64,000 nt of DNA from the NCBI RefSeq assembly GCF_900625025.1, contig NZ_LR130584.1, positions 1 through 64,000 on the forward strand. The letters run 5' to 3'. A program made the position numbers and the translations under genes. Positions within the stretch are counted from its first letter, which is position 1. Each line of letters starts with the position of its first letter. Source of the stretch: Lachnoclostridium sp. Marseille-P6806. GTDB taxonomy: Bacteria; Bacillota; Clostridia; Lachnospirales; Lachnospiraceae. This document shows positions 54,619-63,813 of the stretch, piece after piece. The notes beneath the pieces were generated by a model. The model was given only the letters and a program-made list of their open reading frames with translations. It did not search any database and had not been told where the DNA came from.

Positions 54619-54728
54619 TCCGAAGCACCTTGTGCGAGGCACGTGCCGCAAAACCGCATTTTCTGGTTTTACGGCTGCGATGGAAGACGATTTGGGCTTC
54701 GGAGCAAATCGCCATATCCATGTGAAAG
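54614..54728 (-). repeat. Structured repeat, copy A (lacks the distal hairpin)
   Basis: It shares CCGAAGCA..TTGTGCGAGGCACG.GCCGCAAAA-type blocks and the GATTTGGGCTTCGG block with copies B and C, but the terminal GTGTGAA... hairpin is replaced by other sequence. Its end contains the MATE start codon at 54618. Confidence 0.7.
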
Positions 54729-54740
54729 CGCTTCCGGAAG

Positions 54741-55649
54741 CTATTCCTTTACCCCGCCGAGTGCAATGCCGGCAATAAATGCTTTCTGGAAGAAAGGATA
54801 CAGCACCATGATCGGTATGGTTCCGATCACGGCGATCGCCATTCTGATGCTGATGGACGGCAGCTCGGAGATGCCCAGATCCGTACCGACACCGGAGGAC
54901 ATGGACACCAGCGCTCTCATATTCTGCATCATGTTGTTCAGCAGAACCTGCAGGCTGTATAAATTAGTATTGTTGATATAATACAGGCCGTTTGTCCAGT
55001 CGTTCCAATAGCCGATACCGGTCATCAGTCCGATCGTGGCGAGAATCGGGAGCGAAAGCGGAAGCACGATCTTTCTGTAAATGTAGAACTCTCCCGCTCC
55101 GTCCAGTCTCGCCGCCTCTACCAGCGTGGGATGAATATTGCTCGAAAAATTGTTCTTATACAGAATGATATAGAAGCCGTTGAACAGCATATTGGGCATC
55201 AGGTATGCAAACAGAGTATTTCTGATATGAAAAATACTGGTATACATGATGTACTGCGCAACAATACCGCCGTTAAACAGCATCGTGAAAAACACGACAA
55301 AGGTAAGAGCTCTTGCCCTCGGAAAGTCAGCCCGCGACAGGGGCCACGCAAGCATGGGGCCTACTAAGAGACTCACAATGGTTCCCACAATCGTCACGAA
55401 GAACGTGATTCCATACGCGCGGAATACGCTGTCCTTGTTCATAACGAACAGATACTTGTATGCGTAAACCGTAAAGTTCTTCGGTATGAATCCGTACCCT
55501 TTCTGCATCAGCTGCGCTTCATCGGAAAAGGACGAAGAAACCAGCAGGATAAAAGGAAGTACTGCGCAAAGCAGCAGAATAGTCAAAACGATGATAATGA
55601 TCGTCTGAAATATGTGATCGCTTGCGCCTTTTACGGATCTGTCATCCAT
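54741..55649 (-). CDS. Carbohydrate ABC transporter permease, LplC/YtcP type
   Basis: The 302-residue protein has six transmembrane segments and an EAA loop (EAARLDGAGEFYIYRKIVLPLSLP, near residue 180). This subtype carries complex plant oligosaccharides or lipo-oligosaccharides. It follows the LplB-type gene by 18 bases. No LplA-type binding protein or ATPase is nearby. Confidence 0.9.
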   Translation of the reverse strand: MDDRSVKGASDHIFQTIIIIVLTILLLCAVLPFILLVSSSFSDEAQLMQKGYGFIPKNFTVYAYKYLFVMNKDSVFRAYGITFFVTIVGTIVSLLVGPMLAWPLSRADFPRARALTFVVFFTMLFNGGIVAQYIMYTSIFHIRNTLFAYLMPNMLFNGFYIILYKNNFSSNIHPTLVEAARLDGAGEFYIYRKIVLPLSLPILATIGLMTGIGYWNDWTNGLYYINNTNLYSLQVLLNNMMQNMRALVSMSSGVGTDLGISELPSISIRMAIAVIGTIPIMVLYPFFQKAFIAGIALGGVKE

Positions 55650-55667
55650 GGCTTATGCTCCTTTCTG

Positions 55668-57017
55668 TCAGAACAATGCGTTCTCCCGGCTTACCCTGCG
55701 GACGATAGTGTTAAATATCAGAACGGTTCCAAAGCCGACGATCGCCTGAAATGCACTGGCTGCGGATGCCATGCTGACGTTGTTCAGCTGCATCAGGGCG
55801 CGATATACATAGGTATCGATCGTATCCGTTACGGCATACAGCGAGCCGGAATTCATCGGCACCTGATAGAACAGACCGAAGTCGGAGAAGAAGATACGTC
55901 CTACGCCCAGCGTGATCAGCGTAATCAGGGTGGGCTTGAGCAGCGGAACGGTAATGTGCCGCACCGCCCCGATCCGGCTGCAGCCGTCAATACTGGCCGC
56001 TTCATAGAGCGAACGGTCAATGCCGACGATGGACGACAGATATACGATGGAGCTGTAACCGAGGCCTTTCCACAAATGGAAAAATACTAAGATAAATGGC
56101 CAGTATTTCGTCGTTCCGTAAAAGTTTATTTCATTCCCCGCGCCGAGAACGGTCTTGTTGATCCATCCGGCCTCATTGCTGAGGAAGCCATAGGCGATGT
56201 ATGCCACGATGACCCATGAGATCAGCTGCGGAAGAAGAATCGTTGTCTGATACAGCTTCTGCAGTCTCCTCGAAAAAATCTCACTCAGGCAGATGCCGAC
56301 GAGAGCACCCAGCACATTGCCGAGAATGATGAACGTGAGGTTATAGAGTATCGTATTTCTCGTGATAATCAGAGTGTCCTGAGAGCGGAACAGAAACTTG
56401 AAGTTCTCGAAGCCGACCCACGGACTCTTCCAGATCCCCACGCTGTAATTGATTTTCTTGAACGCAAAGCTGATGCCGACCATGGGGATGTAATTGTTGC
56501 AGATCATATAGATCACGCCGGGAATCACCATAAAATCCAGCGCGCTGACCGCTTTGTTCATGGCCAGAATCGTATATGCCAGAACCACCGTCAGAACGGC
56601 GAGCGCCAGATAAAGATAAACGCCGACGCCCATGCGGGGCTTCTTTGCCTCCGACAGGATGGCGGTCGTCATCGTAACGACGAGAATAATCCCGACGATC
56701 GTGTCCGCAAAACCGCAGAGCAATACAAGAAGGCCCGATTTTCTCGGCGTCATTTTGTTATAGCCGGCGATCAGGAAAACAAGCATGACAATCGCCGCAA
56801 TGGTGCCGATGATCAGCGGCGCGGTCGGCGGAATGACAACCCTGCCGCCCATGATCGTCTTGCCGGTAATCAGCTGCAGACCGCTGATGTCATAATACGT
56901 TTTGTCCAGACGGTAGCTGCCAAAGGGCAATGCCAGCGAAATAAGCGAAAGTATTCCGCAAAGCAGTACCAACCATCTTAAGAACGGTTTTTCTCTGTGG
57001 ATATTCTTGTCTTCCAT
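55668..57017 (-). CDS. LplB-type ABC permease with an extra N-terminal membrane domain
   Basis: The C-terminal ~300 residues form a normal LplB-like permease with an EAA loop (EAASIDGCSRIGAVRHITVPLLKP, near residue 355). The first ~150 residues add about four extra transmembrane segments (LVLLCGILSLISLALPFGSY, PLIIGTIAAIVMLVFLIAGYN, SGLLVLLCGFADTIVGIILVVTM, VYLYLALAVLTVVLAYTILAM), making 449 residues instead of about 300. The extra domain may be a sensor or assembly part. The ATG at 57017 lies just downstream of repeat copy B. Confidence 0.85.
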   Translation of the reverse strand: MEDKNIHREKPFLRWLVLLCGILSLISLALPFGSYRLDKTYYDISGLQLITGKTIMGGRVVIPPTAPLIIGTIAAIVMLVFLIAGYNKMTPRKSGLLVLLCGFADTIVGIILVVTMTTAILSEAKKPRMGVGVYLYLALAVLTVVLAYTILAMNKAVSALDFMVIPGVIYMICNNYIPMVGISFAFKKINYSVGIWKSPWVGFENFKFLFRSQDTLIITRNTILYNLTFIILGNVLGALVGICLSEIFSRRLQKLYQTTILLPQLISWVIVAYIAYGFLSNEAGWINKTVLGAGNEINFYGTTKYWPFILVFFHLWKGLGYSSIVYLSSIVGIDRSLYEAASIDGCSRIGAVRHITVPLLKPTLITLITLGVGRIFFSDFGLFYQVPMNSGSLYAVTDTIDTYVYRALMQLNNVSMASAASAFQAIVGFGTVLIFNTIVRRVSRENALF

Positions 57018-57024
57018 AAAAAAT

Positions 57025-57247
57025 CACCATGCCGAAGCACTTTGTGCGAGGCACGCGCCGCAATCACCCTGCGCCGGCGCGCAGGCTGTCGAGCCGCTCT
57101 GCGGCTCATGCCATCCCTCCGCCTGACAGCATTTTTCGCTTGCTGAAAGGTCCGCGCAGGCGGTTTTGCGGCTGCGACGGGAGGCGATTTGGGCTTCGGC
57201 ACAAATCGCCGTGTGAAAAATCATCGCATCGGCATGATTTTTCACAC
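57025..57247 (-). repeat. Structured repeat, copy B, with an internal ~85-base insertion
   Basis: It shares both ends and the terminal hairpin (57211-57247: GTGTGAAAAATCA / TGATTTTTCACAC) with copy C. About 85 bases are inserted between GCCGCAA and TCCGCGCAGGCGG. It ends eight bases before the LplB-type start. The remaining 57248-57524 is AT-rich; it has a TATAAT on the minus strand (57324-57329) but no gene. Confidence 0.75.
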
Positions 57248-57524
57248 TACGCCCCCTGAATAAAAATGGTTTGTCCACCCGGACACTATACGTTTTTTGC
57301 TGTTTCCCGTTGAATCTTTTATAATTATAGGTTAATTTGTACAATATTCACTATTTTATTTTTAATCTTTTATGCAATTTGTTTATGCTTTTATTGCTGT
57401 CTCCCGTTCCCTGCTGCAAAAATCAGAGAATCAGGATAAAAAAAGCAAAAATACCTTCCTGATATTTATTATCCGGACAGAAACCAGCCACATTCTCCGC
57501 CGGTACGGCAGCCCGGCATCCATC

Positions 57525-58937
57525 TCAAACCTCTTCCCTGAAGTCAATTCCGCGATTGACCACCACGTATCTGCTCCAGTTTCCGAACTTATAGTAAGCG
57601 ACCATCCCGAGCGCAAAAATCACATTAAAGATGCTGGTCGCCCAGTACAGGTTTACGTAATTGTGGGGGACGGCAGCCATAAAGTATGTGATCGGAACAC
57701 GGACGATGATCGAAACGATGGCGATCACCATGACCGGCATCGCCGCGCCGGCGCCGCGAAGAATCGAGCCGGTTCCCAGCTGGATCGCAACAACGCAGTA
57801 GAAAAATGCCATTACATGGATACTGTTCATGCCGATCTCAATGATTTCCTGAAATCCGGGATCGCTCGGGCTGATGAACAGCCGGTAGAGCGGAACGACC
57901 GCGAAAAACAGAATCACTCCGACGGCCGCGCCGATCGCAAACAGGATAAACAAAAATATTCTGTTTCCCTTTATAACCCGCTCTTTTTGTCCCGCACCGA
58001 GATTCTGCGCGGTAAACGTCGTGATCGTCTGCCCGAGAGCCATAATCGGCAGCTGTGAAAAGCTGTCCAGCTTCTGGACGATGCCGTTTGACGCCACAAG
58101 ATTCGTTCCGAAGGAATTGGAATAGCTCTGGATGATCAGAAGACCGAACGAGCTTACAAGCGACTGGATTGCGCTGGGTATGCCGATTTTGAAAATCATG
58201 CCGATGATTTCCCTGTCGATTCGCATTTTGCGCAGACGGAACGTAAATCCGAAGCGGGGCGTGAAGAGCAGCCGGACAATAATGACGGCGGACAGCGCCT
58301 GTGAAAGCACCGTTGCAAGAGCAACGCCCGCGCAGCCCCAATGAAACGCAACGACAAAAAGTATGTCCAGTACAATATTCAGAACCGCACAGATGGTCAG
58401 GATGATCATGGGGATTTTACTGTCGCCCAGAGATCGCATCATGCCGGATGTCATGTAGTAGCAGAGCTGAGTCGTGCATCCGAGGAAATAAATCATCAGA
58501 TAGATGTTTGCATCGTTAATAATTTCTTCCGGCGTATTGATCGCGACAAGAAGAGGCTTGCTGATGATGAGCCCGACAACCGTCATGGTCAGTCCGATCA
58601 CCAGTGCGCCGGCATAGGCCGTGCCGATGGCCCTGTCCAGCTTTTCTTTCTCTCTGGCCCCGAAAAGCTGCCCGATCACAACGCCGCAGCCTATGCCAAA
58701 ACCGGCGTAGACCGCCACGCATACCATTGTGATCGCAAAGCTCGCGCTCACCGCCGCCAGAGCGGCCGATCCGACATACTGCCCCACAACGATCGAGTCG
58801 ACCACGTTGTACAGCGCGGAGAAAATGTCTCCTATTGAAATAGGTAGAGAAAAGATCAGCATCGGTTTTACGATCTTCCCCTGTGTGAAATCATACCTGC
58901 CCTTGCCGGTTAACGCATTAGCCATAATAATCACCAT
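57525..58937 (-). CDS. MATE-family transporter, second copy in this region
   Basis: The 470-residue protein has twelve transmembrane segments and MATE features (KPMLIFSLPISIGDIFSALYNVVDSIVVGQYVGSAALAAVSAS). The start is ATG at 58937 inside repeat copy C, or ATG at 58925. It is related to the MATE of the operon at 53215. It ends about 500 bases before the LplB-type gene and is probably transcribed alone. Confidence 0.87.
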   Translation of the reverse strand: MVIIMANALTGKGRYDFTQGKIVKPMLIFSLPISIGDIFSALYNVVDSIVVGQYVGSAALAAVSASFAITMVCVAVYAGFGIGCGVVIGQLFGAREKEKLDRAIGTAYAGALVIGLTMTVVGLIISKPLLVAINTPEEIINDANIYLMIYFLGCTTQLCYYMTSGMMRSLGDSKIPMIILTICAVLNIVLDILFVVAFHWGCAGVALATVLSQALSAVIIVRLLFTPRFGFTFRLRKMRIDREIIGMIFKIGIPSAIQSLVSSFGLLIIQSYSNSFGTNLVASNGIVQKLDSFSQLPIMALGQTITTFTAQNLGAGQKERVIKGNRIFLFILFAIGAAVGVILFFAVVPLYRLFISPSDPGFQEIIEIGMNSIHVMAFFYCVVAIQLGTGSILRGAGAAMPVMVIAIVSIIVRVPITYFMAAVPHNYVNLYWATSIFNVIFALGMVAYYKFGNWSRYVVVNRGIDFREEV

Positions 58938-59072
58938 GCCGAAGCGCTTTGTGCGAGGCGCGCGCCGCAAAATCCGCGCAGGCGGGTTTTGCGGCTGCGA
59001 TCAGAGGCCATTTGGGCTTCGGCACAAATAGCCGTGTGAACAATCAACGCATCGGCGTGATTGTTCACACTG
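58932..59072 (-). repeat. Structured repeat, copy C (most complete)
   Basis: In 5' to 3' minus-strand order: hairpin GTGTGAACAATCA / TGATTGTTCACAC, a GTGCCGAAGC block, hairpin GCCGCAAAA / TTTTGCGGC, then GCACAAAGCGCTTCGGCATGG, in which GCTTCGGCAT complements the earlier block and includes the MATE start codon. Rest of the gap up to 59460 is AT-rich and holds the AraC-GH39 gene's upstream DNA, with a TATAAT-like hexamer near 59372. Confidence 0.75.
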
Positions 59073-59460
59073 AGTCTCCCTGTTACAACAGTATTTTTTA
59101 TATCATCCACCGTACTTTGTTAAGAATAAGAATATCCATTTTATGATTTTTAATCTCCTCCGTAATTAATGATCTTAACGTCATCTTTTTATTCATCCGG
59201 AGCAAATAATGACAGGAGCATTAAGAGAATTTGATATTTTTTATTCCCGGCGGATGCCGCGGCGCTGGATCTGGCTCCCGTGTCACTCTGGGATTACTAT
59301 TTGCCCTAACGTGTCACCGCTTATTCCGACGGCAGACAGTAATTGTAATGGTTTTACAGCGAAATACAGTATATAATTCTTACAATAATGTGATTTGTGC
59401 GGGATTGTTCTGGCTTCAAAGCGCCTCGCATAAATCGCTTCGGCATAGGGGGGAGGGAAG

Positions 59461-61845
59461 ATGCGTTACGATAATGATATGAAGCTGCAGGTGCTGTCCG
59501 CCCTCAGCAGAGGGCAGTACCTCAGTCAGAGCGTAGATCTGTATTATGTTCTCAAAGGCAGCATGACCGCCGTCTGCAGCGGCAAAGAAATCGTATTGGA
59601 AAAAGAGCAGATGATCATTGTCAACCTTTCCGTCCCTTTTTCCTATATCAGATCAGAAAATTCACTGGTGATACTTTTTTCCATCAACAAGGAGTTTCTG
59701 TTCCGGCTGACGGGCGGCTGCTCCATGATATTCGATTCGCGCGTAATCGAGTATCACAACAGCTCTTACACCGAGCTCTCCCGTTTGCTCAAGGAAACGC
59801 TGCTGCATCACTGCAACAGCGGCGTGCTTGACAAGGTCAGGGAGTACAAGTGCTATTACGCCTGTCTCTGGTATCTGATCCGCAATCTGTCCAACTGGGA
59901 CAAGAGCAGGGATGAAGAGAGCAAGACGGTGGACCGTCTTGACCAGATCCTGATCTATATACAGAACAACTATATGAAGCAGCTCGGTCTGCAGGATATC
60001 GCGGATCGGTTTTCGCTGTCCGTGCCCTATCTCTCCAAATATATCAAGAAAAACGCCGGCGTCGGCTTCGTCGAATATCTGAGTACGGTCCGTCTGAACC
60101 ATGCCGTCGATGAAATGACGACGACGGATCACTCAATGACACAGATTGCGTTTGACAACGGCTTCCCCAATATGGCGTCCTTTAACCGTGTATTCAAGCA
60201 GAATTACGGGATGGTGCCGACGGCCTACAAGCGCAAGCTGACCCTCGAGCAGAAAGAGGCGGAGCCGGCGGTTTCGGAGCTTGAGACCAAGCAGATTCTG
60301 AAAGAGTATTTCTCGGAGAATCCGTATGTGGAGAGCAGCCGCCAGCAGACGGTCTGGGTAAAGGCGGATGCGCAGCGCAAGCTCCCCTATGTAAAAAACT
60401 GGAACTGCGTGCTGAATATCGGCGCCGTGCAGGATATCAAAAACAGCAACGTGCAGAATCATATCCGCTTTCTCAAAAATTCACTGGATTTCCAGTACGG
60501 GCGCATCTGGAGCCTGTTTGTCAAGGATAATCTGGTCGATATTCACAGCAGGGATGCTTTTAATTTCACGGAGATCGATCAGGTTCTGGATTTTATGGAT
60601 CAGAATCACATTCTTCCGTTCATTGACCTTGGCCTCAAGCCCAAGCGGATCGTCCTCAATGATCTGTCGACCATTCTTATGATCGACAGAGACCGCGAGT
60701 TCGACAATATGCAGTCGTACCGCCGGCTCATCTCGGAATTTATCCAGCACTGCGTAGACCGGTTCGGAATCGAAAAGGTCGAGCAGTGGAAGTTTGAGGT
60801 GTGGTGGGACCGCCGCGGAAAAAGCGGTGTAAGCAGCGCCTACATTGATAAAGGCTGGCTGGAGCTTTTTGATACGGCGTATCAGTGCCTCAAGGCCTAT
60901 GCGCCCGGAGCGCAGGTCGGCGCTTTCGGCATCGCCGTTTTTGATAATAACAGCGCCGTGGAGCACCTCCTGATGGACAAAGCTTCGATGATGTCGGAGC
61001 CGGATTTCCTCTCCATCACTCTGTATCCGTACCTCAAGCAGACGAACGGATTAAATTACAATATCGCTCCGGACAACGACTTTATTGAGAACGAACTGAT
61101 CGCGCTGCAGGCGATGTTCTTAAAGTACGGCGTCTCGACGGATAAGCTGTATATTACCGAATATAACCAGTCGATCTCGAACCGTGATTTCCTGAACGAT
61201 ACGGTTTACAAGGGCGCCTATATTGTAAAGAACGTCATCGATTCGGTCAGCCTGACGCCCTGTATGGGCTACTGGGGCAGCACGGACCTGATCAATGAAT
61301 ATTTCGATTCGATTTCGTTCCTGAACGGGAGCAGCGGACTGCTCAGCAAAGATGGGATCTGCAAGCCCGCCTTTTATGCGCTCGTCTTTCTGGACAAGCT
61401 GGCGAACAATCTGCTGGTAAAGGGCAAAAACTATATTGTTACCGAAACGAATCACGGAAGCTTTTTCATTCTCTGCCACAACGAGGCGCAGTTTGATATG
61501 GACTATTACCTCAAATCCGGCGAACAGATGGCTCCGAAAGAGATCGCCCAATACTTTCACGGGAATGATCTGACGCTGGACATCGCCATCGAAAACGCGG
61601 CGGCAGGAAAGTACCGTATCACGGAATACTATATGAACAGCGATGCCGGCAGCGTCTTTGACGAATGGGGGAGGATGGGCTTCCAGCAAAATCTGGATCT
61701 TGAAGAGCTGAATTATCTGAGAAACATCTCCATTCCTCATATGAGAAAGCATATGGCCGTCGTCACGGACAACATGATCCGGCTGGACGCCACGCTGAAG
61801 CTGAACGAGATACGATTGATCCATATCAAGCAGGCCATTAATTAA
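59461..61845 (+). CDS. AraC-family regulator fused to a GH39-like domain
   Basis: The 794-residue protein has an N-terminal cupin-like sensor (residues 1-150). An AraC helix-turn-helix pair follows (QDIADRFSLSVPYLSKYIKKNAGVGFVEYLSTVRLNHAVDEMTTTDHSMTQIAFDNGFPNMASFNRVFKQNYGMVPTAYKR, about 175-262). The C-terminal part, from ~300, is GH39 beta-xylosidase-like. The nucleophile Glu is kept in ITEYNQS, but the acid/base NEP motif is replaced (FEVWWDRRG). The domain is thus likely a sugar sensor, not an enzyme. It is divergent from the MATE operon and adjacent to the second C-glycosidase pair. Confidence 0.85.
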   Translation: MRYDNDMKLQVLSALSRGQYLSQSVDLYYVLKGSMTAVCSGKEIVLEKEQMIIVNLSVPFSYIRSENSLVILFSINKEFLFRLTGGCSMIFDSRVIEYHNSSYTELSRLLKETLLHHCNSGVLDKVREYKCYYACLWYLIRNLSNWDKSRDEESKTVDRLDQILIYIQNNYMKQLGLQDIADRFSLSVPYLSKYIKKNAGVGFVEYLSTVRLNHAVDEMTTTDHSMTQIAFDNGFPNMASFNRVFKQNYGMVPTAYKRKLTLEQKEAEPAVSELETKQILKEYFSENPYVESSRQQTVWVKADAQRKLPYVKNWNCVLNIGAVQDIKNSNVQNHIRFLKNSLDFQYGRIWSLFVKDNLVDIHSRDAFNFTEIDQVLDFMDQNHILPFIDLGLKPKRIVLNDLSTILMIDRDREFDNMQSYRRLISEFIQHCVDRFGIEKVEQWKFEVWWDRRGKSGVSSAYIDKGWLELFDTAYQCLKAYAPGAQVGAFGIAVFDNNSAVEHLLMDKASMMSEPDFLSITLYPYLKQTNGLNYNIAPDNDFIENELIALQAMFLKYGVSTDKLYITEYNQSISNRDFLNDTVYKGAYIVKNVIDSVSLTPCMGYWGSTDLINEYFDSISFLNGSSGLLSKDGICKPAFYALVFLDKLANNLLVKGKNYIVTETNHGSFFILCHNEAQFDMDYYLKSGEQMAPKEIAQYFHGNDLTLDIAIENAAAGKYRITEYYMNSDAGSVFDEWGRMGFQQNLDLEELNYLRNISIPHMRKHMAVVTDNMIRLDATLKLNEIRLIHIKQAIN

Positions 61846-61875
61846 GCCGGCTCATACATTAATCCGCCCCATACA

Positions 61876-61922
61876 AAAGATAAAGCGGCAGACCGTCATT
61901 TCCGATTTGCCGCTTTATCTTT
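61876..61922. terminator. Bidirectional terminator
   Basis: AAAGATAAAGCGGCA and TGCCGCTTTATCTTT form a perfect 15-base stem between two convergent genes. T- and A-runs flank both sides, so it can end both the AraC-GH39 and alpha-subunit transcripts. Confidence 0.85.
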
Positions 61923-61956
61923 CATTCCTCCATGATCATTTCATGGTATCAAATAA

Positions 61957-63036
61957 TCATTTCATGGTGTCAAACAGCCGCTGGAGCATCTCGTGATGAC
62001 GCCGCACCTCTTCGACTTCATCGGAGAGGAACTCTATCCCGCGATCCTGTTGATCGCGCTGTCCCTCGTATTCCGAATCGATGTAGCCCTCAAAGCCCTC
62101 CTGATTGAGAACCCGGATCGGGTTCGCATAATCAATGGCCTTGTCCTCATAATGTCCGGGCTCTCCGGGGATCTCCGTCATCTGATAGAATTTCCCGTGC
62201 ATGGATACAATGTAAGGAACGATCTCACGCAGATCCTCCGGCTGTGCAGAGGATTCGTGCTGCATCAGGCCCTCGACCTGAATGCCGGTCCAGCCCCGCG
62301 CATGCCACTCTTCATCCGGATACTTCTCCTGAAGCAGGCGGATCATCTCCGGAACGCTGTAATTCAGCTTGTTCTGAACGATGAAATCAATCGCCTCGGG
62401 ATATTTGCAGTGACGCTTCTGCCAGTCGATCCTCGGCTGCGACGCAGAGTGCTGGAAGATGCCGAAATCCGGAACGAGTCCGACATACTTCGTGTGATAC
62501 TTGTCGGCGAGAGCCATGATTTCTTCACACATGCGATCGTTGATCGGGAAGCCGCCCATGCCCTCTCTGGTGACGCCCTCCGGATAGCGCTTGATCGGGA
62601 ACGGAGCGTGGATTTCCTTACCGATGCGCACATCATACTTTTCCGCGGTGGGAAGCGCCATTTCAATCACATCGATCGGTACTGCACACAGGCAGCGGAC
62701 ATTGCGGAAGCCGAGCTTAGCCGCAATCATAATATCGAATTTCAGGCGCTCTGCGGCCTCCTCATGATTCATAACATGATCACGCCACTGCATGGTGTCG
62801 AGATAGACGTCCATGGTAATTGCCTTGCACCGGTAGCGCGCCAGATAGTTATGCCACTCATAGACAAACTGATCCGAGGGAAAAGGATAATCGCGGATCG
62901 TCGCCTCGTCGATAATCTCCACACCGTCCGCGCCAAGGCCCTCGCGAACCTCTCTGACCTGATCTTTCCAGTCCATTTTTTTGAAGAACTGGGACTGCTG
63001 ATAACTATAAAGGGATACGCCTCTTTTAATTGCCAT
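61957..63036 (-). CDS. C-glycoside deglycosidase alpha-subunit-like protein, copy 2
   Basis: This 359-residue TIM-barrel protein is closely similar to the one at 51649 over its whole length and keeps every candidate metal ligand (E in KEIHAP, D in VPDFGIFQH, H in SMHGKFYQM, E in IDSEYEGQ). The loop after KEIHAP differs (PFPIKRYPEGVTREGMGGFPIND against PLPINTKGKKQPTQGMAGALSIH), and the middle region has extra residues. The ATG at 63036 has AAAGGG upstream. It follows its beta partner by 76 bases and is not overlapped by it. Confidence 0.78.
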   Translation of the reverse strand: MAIKRGVSLYSYQQSQFFKKMDWKDQVREVREGLGADGVEIIDEATIRDYPFPSDQFVYEWHNYLARYRCKAITMDVYLDTMQWRDHVMNHEEAAERLKFDIMIAAKLGFRNVRCLCAVPIDVIEMALPTAEKYDVRIGKEIHAPFPIKRYPEGVTREGMGGFPINDRMCEEIMALADKYHTKYVGLVPDFGIFQHSASQPRIDWQKRHCKYPEAIDFIVQNKLNYSVPEMIRLLQEKYPDEEWHARGWTGIQVEGLMQHESSAQPEDLREIVPYIVSMHGKFYQMTEIPGEPGHYEDKAIDYANPIRVLNQEGFEGYIDSEYEGQRDQQDRGIEFLSDEVEEVRRHHEMLQRLFDTMK

Positions 63037-63112
63037 ATCTATGACCCTTTCTTTCACTATGGAATTTCACTGTGGAATTTTGTCCGTCCCGCAAAGCTGC
63101 CGTTGCAAATCA

Positions 63113-63568
63113 TTATTTCTGAAGCTCCAGATCGTAATAGCAGACCACAAATGTCTTGCCCGCGCCATCGCCGCTGCCGGGCACCGGAGGGTTCTTGACC
63201 CACTCCTCATCGTGCTTGGCATAACCGTACTGTGACAAAATCGATTGCTGCAGCCCTACCTTGTGGAGCCCGGGAGCCAGACCGCCGTCCTTTTTCACAT
63301 AGACATAGGCCTCGTCGTCGTAGTTCCAGTGCTCAAGCGTCGCCGTCTTCAGCTCTTCAAACGTGCGGGGCGCCTTTCCGTTGATCTCAAATCTCTGCAG
63401 TTCTCTTGGATACTCTGTGCCGTCCACGGTGATGTAATAGCCGTTATGAAGAGAAAGGAAGCATCCGCGATAATCTGCAATCCGAACGGCAAATTTGAAC
63501 CCGGTGATTTTCCCGTTTTCTTCGACATTCTCGAGACTGTCTTTCCTTATCAGATAATTATCAAACAT
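63113..63568 (-). CDS. C-glycoside deglycosidase beta-subunit-like protein (DUF6379), copy 2
   Basis: The 151-residue protein is closely similar to the beta protein at 52731 (SLENVEENGKITGFKFAVRIADYRGCFLSLHNGYYITVDGTEYPRELQRFEINGKAPRTFEEL). It starts with GGAGGAAAGAC before the ATG and precedes the alpha gene. The upstream ~245 bases hold no other gene on this strand except the terminator of the next one, so it probably has its own promoter. Confidence 0.78.
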   Translation of the reverse strand: MFDNYLIRKDSLENVEENGKITGFKFAVRIADYRGCFLSLHNGYYITVDGTEYPRELQRFEINGKAPRTFEELKTATLEHWNYDDEAYVYVKKDGGLAPGLHKVGLQQSILSQYGYAKHDEEWVKNPPVPGSGDGAGKTFVVCYYDLELQK

Positions 63569-63764
63569 GTCTTTCCTCCATTTCGTTCTGATGTACTTCT
63601 GCTGCGGAAACTATAATTATTCTCACACTATTTTACTTATGGATATATATATAAATTATTCAAAAACCATCCGAACCATGAGAAGAAATTGTTCTTCGAT
63701 CAATACATCGGCATCGGGCAGTAAAAATCAGGGTACTTTTCATAGCTTTCACGGTGCTGCGCAT

Positions 63765-63807
63765 AAAAATAATCCGGGAACCCCTTTGTCTGAAAGGTTT
63801 CCCGGAT
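63765..63807 (-). terminator. Intrinsic terminator of the partial gene at the window end
   Basis: ATCCGGGAAACC and GGTTCCCGGAT pair and are followed by TTATTTTTAT on the minus strand, six bases past the TAA at 63814. Confidence 0.75.
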
Positions 63808-63813
63808 CTGCGC

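Noticed and set aside
61993..63198. A 401-codon plus-strand frame opposite the alpha subunit
   Set aside because: Shadow of the conserved minus-strand protein; no ribosome site.
63725..63813. An in-frame continuation after the TAA of the partial gene (ETFQTKGFPDYFYAQHRESYEKYPDFY)
   Set aside because: It looks protein-like, but there is a stop before it and a strong terminator within it; chance or an old C terminus is likelier than readthrough.
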